From contig LT599017.1 in assembly GCA_900079765.1 (NCBI GenBank), positions 1,643,766-1,707,765 on the forward strand: a DNA stretch of 64,000 bases, written 5' to 3'. Below the pieces are notes generated by a model, which searched no databases, was not told the origin of the DNA, and was given only the letters and a program-made list of their open reading frames with translations. The translations under genes and the position numbers were made by a program. Shown here piece by piece: positions 49,454-58,500 of the stretch; the first letter of the stretch is position 1, and the number at the start of each line of letters is the position of its first letter. This DNA is from an uncultured Eubacteriales bacterium. Lineage in GTDB: Bacteria; Bacillota; Clostridia; Oscillospirales; Oscillospiraceae.

Positions 49454-50267
49454 ACGTATTATCGTAGCGGTGGTTTGCATCCCGCTGATTTTCCTGGTGT
49501 TCTATCTTCCGTGGCCCATCCTCATGCCCATCACCATCTCGGCTCTCTCCATGATCGCCCTGCATGAGGTGCTCTGGTCCACCGGCTTTGTGAAAAATAT
49601 CTGGATCTCTACCCTCTCTATCGTCCTGGCGGGTGTGGTCCCGTTCTGGGTCTATATCGGCCAGGGGATGCGCTCGGCCCTGGTGGGCATTTTTGTCTAC
49701 TTCGTGGCCATCTTTGCCGTGGCCATCTCCAGCCACTACACCGTCACCATGGAGAAAATGGGCGGGGCCTTTTTCTTCGCCATGCTCATTCCGTACTTCC
49801 TCTCCTCGTTCATCCGTCTCAAGGCGCTGGACCCCAACCTGGGCGGGTTCTATATCCTCCTGCCCCTCATCGCAGCCTTCACCAGCGACGCGTTCGCTCT
49901 CTTCGCGGGCATGGCCTTCGGCAAGCGTAAGCTGGCTCCCGAGCTCTCCCCCAAGAAAACAGTGGAGGGGGCTGTGGGCGGTTTTGCGGGGGCGATCCTC
50001 TGCTGTATCCTTTACGGGCTGGTGATTGACAAGGGATTTGGCTTGACGGTGGATTATCTGCTCCTTGCGCTCTATGGCGCTCTGGGCAGCATCCTGGCCC
50101 AGATCGGGGATTTGTCGTTTTCCTATATCAAGCGGCAGTACGGCATCAAGGACTTCGGCAACATTTTCCCCGGCCACGGCGGCGTGCTGGACCGGTTCGA
50201 CAGCGTGATTTTCTGCGCTCCCCTGATCGAGATTCTCATCCTCTGGTTTCCCGCATTTTCAGTCTAA
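49446..50267 (+). CDS. cdsA: phosphatidate cytidylyltransferase
   Basis: A 273-residue integral membrane enzyme making CDP-diacylglycerol. There are about eight membrane helices, and the signature at the C-terminus reads GDLSFSYIKRQYGIKDFGN then FPGHGGVLDRFDS. Translation is coupled to uppS by an eight-base overlap. It links phospholipid with undecaprenyl synthesis in one operon. Confidence 0.95.
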   Translation: MAKRIIVAVVCIPLIFLVFYLPWPILMPITISALSMIALHEVLWSTGFVKNIWISTLSIVLAGVVPFWVYIGQGMRSALVGIFVYFVAIFAVAISSHYTVTMEKMGGAFFFAMLIPYFLSSFIRLKALDPNLGGFYILLPLIAAFTSDAFALFAGMAFGKRKLAPELSPKKTVEGAVGGFAGAILCCILYGLVIDKGFGLTVDYLLLALYGALGSILAQIGDLSFSYIKRQYGIKDFGNIFPGHGGVLDRFDSVIFCAPLIEILILWFPAFSV

Positions 50268-50341
50268 ACATTTGCTCAGGGGCTAAACAAACATAATGTG
50301 GGGAATTGCCCCGCCGCCCTTCCGGGATAGGAGCGTTTCAT

Positions 50342-51481
50342 ATGCCGCGACATATTTCAATTTTGGGCTCCACAGGCTCCGTCGGGCGGCAATCACTGGA
50401 TGTGATTGCCGCCTGCGGCATGACTGTGGCCGCCCTTACCGCCAACCATGATGTAGCCCGGATGGAGGAGCAGGTCCGCCGCTACCGCCCGGAGCTGGCC
50501 GTCATGATGGATCCTGCCGCCGCACGGGACTTGAAGGTCCGGCTGTCCGACATCTCCCTCCGGGTCCTCTGCGGTATGGAGGGGCTGATGGAGGCTGCTG
50601 CAATTTCCTCCGCCGACACTGTCATTACCGCCGTGGTGGGGGTGGTGGGCCTGCGGCCCACTCTGGCCGCCATTCGGGCTGGCAAGCGGATCGCCCTCGC
50701 CAACAAGGAGACCTTGGTCTGTGCCGGAGAGCTCGTGATGGCGGAGGCCCGAAAATATGGGGCCGAGATCGTCCCCGTGGATTCGGAGCACTCAGCGATT
50801 TTCCAGTCCCTCCAGGGCTGCGCGGACAGGGGGGAGGTCAAGCGCCTCATCCTCACCGCCTCCGGCGGGCCTTTCTACGGGAAGAGCCGGGAGGAGCTGG
50901 AAAAGGTCACCCTGGCCGATGCCCTCAAGCACCCAAACTGGTCCATGGGAGCCAAGATCACCGTGGACTCGGCGACCCTGATGAATAAGGGGCTGGAGTT
51001 TATTGAGGCCATGCGGCTCTACGAGCTGCCGCCTGAGAAGATTTCCATCGTGGTCCACCGGGAGAGTATAGTTCACTCGCTGGTGGAATACTGTGATAAT
51101 GCGATGATTGCCCAACTGGGAGCGCCTGACATGCGCCTGCCCATCCAGTACGCTCTCACCTGGCCCGCCCGCACCCCTGCCGTGGCCGCGCCCCTGGACC
51201 TTCTGAAGTGCGGGAGCCTCACCTTCGGGGAGCCCGACGAGAGGACCTTCCCCTGTCTCGCCCTGGCAAAGGGCGCGGCAAGGACCGGGGGGACGGCTAC
51301 CGCCATCCTCAACGGGGCAAACGAGGCGGCGGTGAGTCTCTTCCTGGAGGGGAAGATCGGCTTTATGGATGTTCCCAGGTTGGTGGAGCGGGCATTATCG
51401 GAGGTGGCCCCGGTCTTCGGCCCCACTTTGGACGATATCCTCGCCGCCGACCAGGCGGCCCGTGCCGTAGCATTAATGTAA
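50342..51481 (+). CDS. dxr: 1-deoxy-D-xylulose-5-phosphate reductoisomerase
   Basis: A 379-residue NADPH enzyme, second step of the MEP isoprenoid pathway. ISILGSTGSVGRQSLDVI is the nucleotide site; VPVDSEHSAIFQ carries the metal ligands; HPNWSMGAKITVDSATLMNK is the substrate loop. ATG 50342 with ATAGGAGCGTTTCAT is used; the open frame upstream to 50306 lacks a site. Its pathway partner ispG is two genes downstream. Confidence 0.96.
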   Translation: MPRHISILGSTGSVGRQSLDVIAACGMTVAALTANHDVARMEEQVRRYRPELAVMMDPAAARDLKVRLSDISLRVLCGMEGLMEAAAISSADTVITAVVGVVGLRPTLAAIRAGKRIALANKETLVCAGELVMAEARKYGAEIVPVDSEHSAIFQSLQGCADRGEVKRLILTASGGPFYGKSREELEKVTLADALKHPNWSMGAKITVDSATLMNKGLEFIEAMRLYELPPEKISIVVHRESIVHSLVEYCDNAMIAQLGAPDMRLPIQYALTWPARTPAVAAPLDLLKCGSLTFGEPDERTFPCLALAKGAARTGGTATAILNGANEAAVSLFLEGKIGFMDVPRLVERALSEVAPVFGPTLDDILAADQAARAVALM

Positions 51482-51529
51482 AGGAAATAGCTTGTCAAAC
51501 TTCCCCCTGATAAAGGAGAATTTCAGCCT

Positions 51530-52621
51530 ATGATAATCGTCTATATCCTCATCGCCATCCTTATGTTTGGCCTCCTGATAGCCGTTCACGAGTTCGGGCA
51601 CTTCATCGCTGCCAAGAGCTTGGGTGTCAAGGTAAACGAGTTCGCCATCGGAATGGGGCCCCGGCTGTTTCATACCCGGAGAGGGGAGACCGAGTATACC
51701 CTCCGACTGTTCCCCATTGGCGGTTTTTGCGCCATGGAGGGGGAGGGGGAGGACTCCAACGACCCACGCGCCTTCAACAATAAGCCCGCCTGGCGGCGCT
51801 TTATCATTCTGGTGGCGGGGGCATTTATGAATTTCCTCACCGGGGTGCTTATCTTCCTGTTCCTGTCCATGGGGATAGGCCAGTATACGACCACCACCGT
51901 TGGCTCCTTCTTGGAGGGCTTTACCGCCCAGGGGGAGAGTGGTCTTATGCCCGGGGACCGCATTGTGAGGGTGGAAGGCCACGCCATCTATCTCAACTCC
52001 GACATACAGCTCTTTTTCTCCCGCGGGGGTGATACGTTGGATCTCGAGGTAATGCGGGACGGGGAACGGGTGGCGCTCGACGGCCTCTATATGCCCTACC
52101 GCGAGTACGTCCGGGATGGTGAGACCGTCAAGCTGAGAGGGCTCACCTTCGCCAAGAAGGAGGCCAGCCTTTCCGACAAGCTGAGGCTTACCTGGTATGA
52201 GTCCATCGATACGGTGCGGGTCGTCTGGATCAGCCTGGGTGATCTGGTTAGCGGCGCGGTGGGCGTCCGGGATATGTCCGGGGTCGTGGGTATCGTCGGC
52301 ATGATGAGCGACGTGGGCACACAGGCCCAGGCAGACGCCCAGGAGAATGGGCAGAACTGGGTCGCCGCGGTTGTGATGAGCATCCTGAATTTCACTGCTC
52401 TCATCGCCGTCAACCTGGCCGTCATGAATCTGCTGCCCATCCCTGCGCTGGACGGCGGGCAGATTCTCTTCCTGCTGGTGGATAAGGTGTACAGCCTGTT
52501 TAGCAGAAGACACATCAGTCAGAAATATCTGGGCTATATCAACGCCGCGGGCTTTTTGTGCCTCATCGGCCTCATGGTCGTGGTGGCCTTCTCCGACGTG
52601 ATGAAGCTCTTTGGGCGATAG
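51530..52621 (+). CDS. rseP: RseP-family site-2 zinc metalloprotease
   Basis: A 363-residue M50 intramembrane protease. HEFGH is in the first helix (residues 20-24) with two zinc His and the catalytic Glu, a PDZ domain lies at about 125-215, and the third zinc ligand is in NLLPIPALDGGQILF. It cleaves membrane-bound anti-sigma factors or remnant signal peptides in relatives. ATG 51530 follows AAAGGAGAATTTCAGCCT. Position between dxr and ispG is conserved. Confidence 0.95.
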   Translation: MIIVYILIAILMFGLLIAVHEFGHFIAAKSLGVKVNEFAIGMGPRLFHTRRGETEYTLRLFPIGGFCAMEGEGEDSNDPRAFNNKPAWRRFIILVAGAFMNFLTGVLIFLFLSMGIGQYTTTTVGSFLEGFTAQGESGLMPGDRIVRVEGHAIYLNSDIQLFFSRGGDTLDLEVMRDGERVALDGLYMPYREYVRDGETVKLRGLTFAKKEASLSDKLRLTWYESIDTVRVVWISLGDLVSGAVGVRDMSGVVGIVGMMSDVGTQAQADAQENGQNWVAAVVMSILNFTALIAVNLAVMNLLPIPALDGGQILFLLVDKVYSLFSRRHISQKYLGYINAAGFLCLIGLMVVVAFSDVMKLFGR

Positions 52622-52633
52622 GAGAGGTCTAGT

Positions 52634-53671
52634 ATGACAAAGCAGATCAACGTGGGCGGCGTCCCCGTGGGAGGGGGCGCGGCCGTCTCTATCCAGTCCA
52701 TGTGCAACACCCGTACCCACGACGTGGACGCGACGGTGGAGCAGATTTTGCGCCTGGAGGCCGCCGGATGCCAGATTATCCGGGTGGCGGTGCCCGACAT
52801 GGCTGCCGCCCGGGCTGTGGGAGCCATTCGGGAGCGCATCCACATCCCCTTGGTGGTGGACATTCACTTCGATTACAAGCTGGCTCTGGAGTGCGTCCAC
52901 GCCGGGTGCGATAAGGTGCGCATTAACCCCGGCAACATCGGCGGGGAGGACAGGGTCAAGGCGGTAGCCGCCGCCTGCAGGGCAAAGAACATCCCCATCC
53001 GCATCGGGGTCAACGGCGGCTCCCTGGAAAAACCCATTCTTGCTAAATACGGCGGTGTGACGCCGGAGGCCCTGGTGGAGAGCGCGTTCGGCCACATCGC
53101 GCTCCTACATAAATTTGACTTTGACGATATCTGCGTCTCTCTCAAGTCCTCCAGCGTGCCCATCACCATGGCTGCCTACCGGCTGATGAGAGAGAAAAGT
53201 AACTATCCTTTACATCTGGGGGTCACCGAGACGGGCACGGTCCGCATGGGTACCCTAAAGTCCGCCGTCGGCATCGGCGGGCTCCTGGCCCTGGGCATTG
53301 GGGACACCATCCGCGTCTCCCTCTCGGCGGACCCGGTGGAAGAGGTCCTTGTGGCAAAGGATATTTTGAAGATCGTGGGACTGCGCAAGGATGGCCCCGA
53401 GCTCATCTCCTGCCCAACCTGCGGGCGCACCCGCATCGATTTAATTGGGCTTGCCAACGAGGTGGAGGAGCGGCTCAAAAAGGTGGACAGGCCCATCACC
53501 GTGGCCGTCATGGGCTGTGCGGTCAACGGCCCCGGCGAGGCCTCCGCCGCCGATGTGGGCGTCGCCGGAGGGGACGGAGAGGGCCTGCTCTTCCGCAAAG
53601 GGGAGATCGTAAAAAAGGTGCCCCAGGAGGCCCTCGTGGACGAACTGTTTAAATTGATTGAAGAGCTGTAA
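52634..53671 (+). CDS. ispG: 4-hydroxy-3-methylbut-2-en-1-yl diphosphate synthase
   Basis: A 345-residue [4Fe-4S] enzyme of the MEP pathway. [14 protein letters not shown] at the start, [11 protein letters not shown] in the TIM barrel, and the cluster Cys in [12 protein letters not shown] and [12 protein letters not shown] at the end. ATG 52634 is 12 bases after rseP with GGAGAGGTCTAGT. Confidence 0.97.
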   Translation: MTKQINVGGVPVGGGAAVSIQSMCNTRTHDVDATVEQILRLEAAGCQIIRVAVPDMAAARAVGAIRERIHIPLVVDIHFDYKLALECVHAGCDKVRINPGNIGGEDRVKAVAAACRAKNIPIRIGVNGGSLEKPILAKYGGVTPEALVESAFGHIALLHKFDFDDICVSLKSSSVPITMAAYRLMREKSNYPLHLGVTETGTVRMGTLKSAVGIGGLLALGIGDTIRVSLSADPVEEVLVAKDILKIVGLRKDGPELISCPTCGRTRIDLIGLANEVEERLKKVDRPITVAVMGCAVNGPGEASAADVGVAGGDGEGLLFRKGEIVKKVPQEALVDELFKLIEEL

Positions 53672-53697
53672 CAAGAGAGATTTGGGAGAATGGTAGC

Positions 53698-56600
53698 ATG
53701 CCCGAGCAGAAGATACCCTTTTTAAAGCTGTTTTCCGCCTGGCGGCCCGAGGGAGAGCTGGCCGCGCTGGCGGATACTGCGCTGGTCAACAGCGCGGTTA
53801 TTGACAAGGCCACCCGCTCCATCCGGGCGGAGGTGGTCTGCGTGAGCGTGCCCTCAGACGGGCAGAAAGCCCGCTGGGAGCAGTCCCTGGCCGCCGCCTA
53901 CCGGGTGGAGCGGGTAGAGCTGAGCCTGACAATACCGCCGGATCCGGCGGGGGCAAGCCCTCACCCTACAACAAAGCCCACCTCGGCGGCGTCAGAGGGA
54001 CCCGCCATGGGCGGAGCGCACGAGGTCGCGCATAATAGCGCGGAGCGCTTTCCGCAGGCGGAATTCGCTTCCTCCGTAGATATGAAAGAAAAGGACGCCC
54101 CCGCGGGTCAGGCACCCGCAGGGGACGACCCATTCGCCCGCACCGAGGCGCTGCGCCGGGCGGCGCTAAACAAGATGAAAGCCGCCAAGGCTCCCGAGAA
54201 AAAGGGGGGCGGCGGCAGGAAGATTTACGGCAGGGACGTACCTAAAAAGGATCCAATTCCCATGAAGGACCTGAACCTGGACATGGGCACCGTGGTAGTG
54301 GAGGGAGACGTCTTTGCTGTTGAGCACAAGGAGCTGAGGAACCGGGGTGCCTGGGTCATCGGCTTTGACATCACCGACTACTCCGGCTCGGTCCACATCA
54401 ACAAATTCACCCTGGGGGACGAGGGAAAACCCATTGTGGACGGGGTGAAAACCGGGCAGCACCTGCTGGTACAGGGTAAGCTGAACCTTGACCGCTACAC
54501 CGGAGAAATGGTGCTGGAGCCCTACGCAATTGCCCTGGGTGATAAGGCGCAAAAGACCGATAACGCCCCGGAGAAACGGGTGGAACTGCATCTACATACC
54601 ACCATGTCCACTATGGACGCCCTCACCGACACCAAGGCGGTAGTCAAGCGGGCAGAGAGCTGGGGTCATAAGGCCATCGCCATCACCGACCACGGCGTGG
54701 CCCAGTCCTTCCCCGATGCATGGCACGCCGCCAAGAGCATCAAGGTTCTCTATGGGGTAGAGGCTTACTTTATCAACGACGTGGACGACCGGGTGGTGGT
54801 CCACGGGGACCGGGAGCAGGACTTTGCCGGGGAGATCGTCTGTTTCGATATCGAGACCACGGGCCTTGATAACCGCAATGACCGTATTACCGAGATCGGC
54901 GCGGTGGTACTCAGAAACGGCGAGGTGGCCGAGACCTTCAACACCTTTGCGGACCCCCAGCGGCCCCTGACCCGCCAGATCACCGAGCTCACCGGCATTA
55001 CCGACGAGGATCTCGCCGGGGCGCCCTCCCAGGCCGAGGCCATTAAGGCCTTTTTGGACTTCGCCGCAGGGCGGCCTCTGGCGGCCCATAACGCCGAGTT
55101 TGACATGGGTTTCATCGCCGAGGGCTGCCGCCGGGCGGGGATGCCCTTTGACTACACTGCGCTGGACACCCTGATTTTGGCTCAAAATCTCCTGCCCGAC
55201 CTGGGCAAGTACAAGCTGGACATCGTGGCAGGGCATTTGCATCTGCCCGCTTTCAACCACCACCGGGCCTCGGACGACGCGGCCACGGTGGCCTATATGC
55301 TGATACCCTTCTTCCGTATGCTGGAGGACTTGGGGATCCGCTCTCTCCAGGCCATCAACCCAGCCATGACCCGGATGCGCAGCGCGGGTAAGGCCAGGCG
55401 CCAGCCTAAGCATCTCATTGTCCTGGCAAAGAACAACATCGGCCTGAGAAATCTCTACAAGCTGGTGTCCCTGTCCCACCTGGAGCACTTCAAGCGCTAT
55501 CCCATTATGCCTAAGAGCGTCATCAACGAGAACCGGGAGGGGCTAATCTTCGGCTCCGCCTGTGAAGCAGGAGAGCTTTACGAGGCCGTCGCCAAGCGGA
55601 AGGACTGGAGCGAACTCAAACGCATTGCCTCATGGTATGACTTTCTGGAGATACAGCCCCTTTGCAACAATGCCTTCATGCTGCGTAACGAGACGGTGGA
55701 GAGCGAAGAGGAGCTTAAGGACTTCAACCGCACCATCGTGGCGCTGGGCAAGGAGCTCGATAAGCCGGTCTGCGCCACCGGGGACGTCCACTTTCTGGAG
55801 CCCGAGGATGAGATCTATCGGCACATTTTGCTGGACACCAAGGGCTTTGATGACTGCGACGCGCCATTGCCCCTCTACTTTAAGAGCACCGAAGAGATGC
55901 TCAAGGAGTTTGCCTATTTGGGCAAAGAGGACTGCTACAACGTGGTGGTGCGCAACACCAACCTGGTGGCCGACTGGTGTGAGCGCGTTGACCCCCTGCC
56001 CAAGGGCCTCTTCGCCCCCAAGCTGGAGAACTCCGCTGAGGAGCTCTCCAGTCTGGTGTGGGGTAAAGCAAGAGAGCTTTACGGAGAGGAGCCGCCCCAG
56101 CTGGTGGTCGACCGCATCAACGTGGAGCTGAACGACATCATTAACTGCAAGTATGACGTGATCTACATGTCCGCACAGAAACTGGTGCAGAACTCCCTGG
56201 AGCACGGCTATCTGGTGGGCTCCCGTGGGTCGGTGGGTTCGTCGCTGGTGGCCTTCATGTCAGGCATCACGGAGGTCAACTCCCTGCCGCCCCACTACCG
56301 CTGCCCCAAGTGCAAACACTCCGACTTTGAGACCGCGAAGGTTTTAGGCAAGGGCTGCGGCGCGGATATGCCTGACGCCATCTGCCCCGTCTGTGGCACG
56401 CCTTACGCCAAGGACGGGTTCAACATCCCTTTCGAAACCTTCCTGGGATTCGGCGGCGACAAGGTACCCGATATCGACCTGAATTTCTCCGGCGAGTACC
56501 AGGCCAAGGCCCACCGCTATACCTTCGAGCTCTTTGGCGAGAGCCACGTCTTCCGTGCGGGCACGGTTGGCACCGTGGCCGAGAAGACGGCGTTCGGCTA

Positions 56601-57894
56601 TGTGAAGAAGTACCTCGAGAAGCGGGGCCTCCAGGCCACCCGGGCCGAGGAAAACCGCCTGGCTCTCGGCTGCACGGGGGTGAAACGCACCACCGGACAG
56701 CACCCCGGCGGCATGGTGGTCATCCCCCAAAACCGGGAGATCTATGATTTCTGCCCCGTCCAGCATCCCGCCGACGACACCGGCACCGATATCGTCACCA
56801 CACACTTTGAATACCACTCCATGGAGAGCAACATCTTAAAGCTCGACATGCTGGGGCACGATGATCCCACTATGATCCGTATGCTGGAGGACCTCACCGG
56901 CGTGAACGCGCGGGAAATCCCCCTGGATGACCACGACACCATGAGCCTCTTCACCACCTCCGAGGCCCTGGGCTTTGTAAACGACGGTGTCCTGGGCCCC
57001 ACCGGGGCGGTGGCCATCCCGGAGTTCGGCACCTCCTTTGTTCGCGGGATGCTGGAGGACACCACGCCCAGCGAGTTCGATATCCTGGTGCGGCTGTCCG
57101 GTTTCTCCCACGGCACTGACGTGTGGCTGGGGAACGCCAAGGACCTGATTGTGAAGGACGGCATCCCCGTCAACCAGGCCATCGGCTGCCGGGACGATAT
57201 CATGCTCTTCCTCATCTCCTGCGGGATGCCGGAGAAACGGGCGTTCAAGATCATGGAGTCGGTTCGAAAGGGCAGGGGACTGCCCGACGGGGCCGAGGAA
57301 GAAATGCGCGCCGCCGGGGTGCCGGACTGGTACATAGGCTCGTGTAAGAAGATCAAATACCTCTTCCCCAAGGCCCACGCCGTGGCCTATGTGATGATGG
57401 CCTTCCGCATCGCCTGGTTCAAGGCCCACCGGCCGCTGGCCTTTTACGCCGCCTATTTCTCCATCCGTGCCAAGGCCTTTGATGAGACCTACATGTGCCG
57501 GGGGATAAAGGTGGTGCAGAAGAAGATGAAGGAGATTCGGGATAAGGATAAGGAGGCCACCGCCGTGGAGCAGGACATGCTTACCACGCTGGAGGTCTGC
57601 TATGAGTTCTACATTCGGGGGTTCCAGTTCAAGCCCGTCAACCTCTACGAGTCGGAGGCCGTCAACTTTGTTCCCTGCGGGGAGGATGCCCTCATTCCGC
57701 CCTTCTCGGCCATCCCAGGCCTGGGTGAGACGGCGGCCTACTCCATCACCGAGCAGCGGACGGGGCGGGACTTCATCTCCATCGAGGAGTTTGCCGCCGC
57801 CTGTCCCAAGGTCTCCAAAACACATATTGAGCTGTTGAAGGCCGCCGGGGCCATGGGGAACATGCCTGACACCAGCCAGCTTACGATGTTCTAA
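53698..57894 (+). CDS. polC: DNA polymerase III alpha subunit, Gram-positive type PolC
   Basis: A 1398-residue replicative polymerase. In order: N-terminal domain (1-80), a variable spacer (81-150), an OB fold (about 190-285), PHP domain (from VELHLHTTMSTMDALT at 296) split by a 3'-5' exonuclease (CFDIETTGLDNRNDRITEIG at 382), then the palm/fingers with VPDIDLNFSGEYQAKAH and the zinc-binding RCPKCKHSDFE. The spacer at 81-128 corresponds to a palindromic repeat read in frame. ATG 53698 follows GAGAGATTTGGGAGAATGGTAGC-type context with GGGAG. Ends the operon. Confidence 0.97.
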   Translation: MPEQKIPFLKLFSAWRPEGELAALADTALVNSAVIDKATRSIRAEVVCVSVPSDGQKARWEQSLAAAYRVERVELSLTIPPDPAGASPHPTTKPTSAASEGPAMGGAHEVAHNSAERFPQAEFASSVDMKEKDAPAGQAPAGDDPFARTEALRRAALNKMKAAKAPEKKGGGGRKIYGRDVPKKDPIPMKDLNLDMGTVVVEGDVFAVEHKELRNRGAWVIGFDITDYSGSVHINKFTLGDEGKPIVDGVKTGQHLLVQGKLNLDRYTGEMVLEPYAIALGDKAQKTDNAPEKRVELHLHTTMSTMDALTDTKAVVKRAESWGHKAIAITDHGVAQSFPDAWHAAKSIKVLYGVEAYFINDVDDRVVVHGDREQDFAGEIVCFDIETTGLDNRNDRITEIGAVVLRNGEVAETFNTFADPQRPLTRQITELTGITDEDLAGAPSQAEAIKAFLDFAAGRPLAAHNAEFDMGFIAEGCRRAGMPFDYTALDTLILAQNLLPDLGKYKLDIVAGHLHLPAFNHHRASDDAATVAYMLIPFFRMLEDLGIRSLQAINPAMTRMRSAGKARRQPKHLIVLAKNNIGLRNLYKLVSLSHLEHFKRYPIMPKSVINENREGLIFGSACEAGELYEAVAKRKDWSELKRIASWYDFLEIQPLCNNAFMLRNETVESEEELKDFNRTIVALGKELDKPVCATGDVHFLEPEDEIYRHILLDTKGFDDCDAPLPLYFKSTEEMLKEFAYLGKEDCYNVVVRNTNLVADWCERVDPLPKGLFAPKLENSAEELSSLVWGKARELYGEEPPQLVVDRINVELNDIINCKYDVIYMSAQKLVQNSLEHGYLVGSRGSVGSSLVAFMSGITEVNSLPPHYRCPKCKHSDFETAKVLGKGCGADMPDAICPVCGTPYAKDGFNIPFETFLGFGGDKVPDIDLNFSGEYQAKAHRYTFELFGESHVFRAGTVGTVAEKTAFGYVKKYLEKRGLQATRAEENRLALGCTGVKRTTGQHPGGMVVIPQNREIYDFCPVQHPADDTGTDIVTTHFEYHSMESNILKLDMLGHDDPTMIRMLEDLTGVNAREIPLDDHDTMSLFTTSEALGFVNDGVLGPTGAVAIPEFGTSFVRGMLEDTTPSEFDILVRLSGFSHGTDVWLGNAKDLIVKDGIPVNQAIGCRDDIMLFLISCGMPEKRAFKIMESVRKGRGLPDGAEEEMRAAGVPDWYIGSCKKIKYLFPKAHAVAYVMMAFRIAWFKAHRPLAFYAAYFSIRAKAFDETYMCRGIKVVQKKMKEIRDKDKEATAVEQDMLTTLEVCYEFYIRGFQFKPVNLYESEAVNFVPCGEDALIPPFSAIPGLGETAAYSITEQRTGRDFISIEEFAAACPKVSKTHIELLKAAGAMGNMPDTSQLTMF
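53940..54080. repeat. REP-like repeat embedded in frame within polC
   Basis: CGGCGGGGGCAAGCCC then TCACCCTACAACAAAGCC (53945-53977) matches the intergenic repeat at 15385-15416. It is followed by further inverted repeats (CCGCCATGGGCGG, GCGGAGCGCTTTCCGC, GGAATTCGCTTCC). The stretch keeps the polC frame and encodes a low-complexity spacer rich in Ala, Pro, Ser and Thr. Confidence 0.6.
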
Positions 57895-57905
57895 TGTAAA
57901 AAGAG

Positions 57906-57933
57906 CCGCCCGCCGCAAAAAAGCGGCGGGCGG
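57906..57933. terminator. bidirectional terminator (polC and DUF4358 gene)
   Basis: CCGCCCGCCGC and GCGGCGGGCGG pair perfectly around A6. The minus strand continues with CTCTTTTT, the plus strand with TTAATGTTATTTTTC. Confidence 0.88.
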
Positions 57934-57939
57934 TTAATG

Positions 57940-58461
57940 TTATTTTTCCTGTTTATTGATGGCGGACTTGATGGAGGAGAAGATCTCGTCCTGACCGTCG
58001 CACATGACGAGGAGGATGGTGCCGTCGTCCAGCTTCTCAATCTTCGCATTCCGGGCGATCTCGTACTGGTCGGCCAGGTAGTTTTCAAAAGACTTCTTCT
58101 GCCGGTCGATAAAGTCCTGCAGACCGGTCATCACGGTCTCGCTCTTTCCCTCGGCGGGATAGAGGGCGGCGACGGCGTAAGCCTGGACGTTCATGGCGGC
58201 GACGTACATAGCATAGGCGCTCACGTCGTCCTTGGTGATGCCCAGCAGCTCGAAGGTGATGTCGGGCACCTCTTTCCCGGTGACGGAGAGGGGGAGGTCG
58301 GCGTTGGCCTTGGCGTCGCGTGCGCTCTCGATGGCAGTCTTGTAGAGTTCGGTGCGCTCCTCGGCGGTGAGGCTCTCACCGGAGCCGCCCTTGCCTGCGC
58401 AGCCGGAGAGGGAGGCCGTCAGCAGCGCCGCGGCGAGGAAGAGGGGTAGGATGCGTTTCAT
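57940..58461 (-). CDS. DUF4358 lipoprotein
   Basis: A 173-residue exported lipoprotein. The signal peptide MKRILPLFLAAALLTASLSG ends in the lipobox LSGC with Cys at residue 21. The mature part has a DUF4358-like domain containing VPDITFELLGITKDDVSAYA and MNVQAYAVAALYPAEG. Function unknown; it sits on the outer face of the membrane. ATG 58461 follows AGGAGAACTCAA. Between polC and clpC, no functional link seen. Confidence 0.85.
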   Translation of the reverse strand: MKRILPLFLAAALLTASLSGCAGKGGSGESLTAEERTELYKTAIESARDAKANADLPLSVTGKEVPDITFELLGITKDDVSAYAMYVAAMNVQAYAVAALYPAEGKSETVMTGLQDFIDRQKKSFENYLADQYEIARNAKIEKLDDGTILLVMCDGQDEIFSSIKSAINKQEK

Positions 58462-58500
58462 TTGAGTTCTCCTAGTCTGGTGTATTTATGGGACAATATC

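Noticed and set aside
51473-53095. 540-codon open frame antisense to rseP and ispG
   Set aside because: Both plus-strand genes carry complete catalytic motifs; the antisense product is His/Gly/Asp-rich noise.
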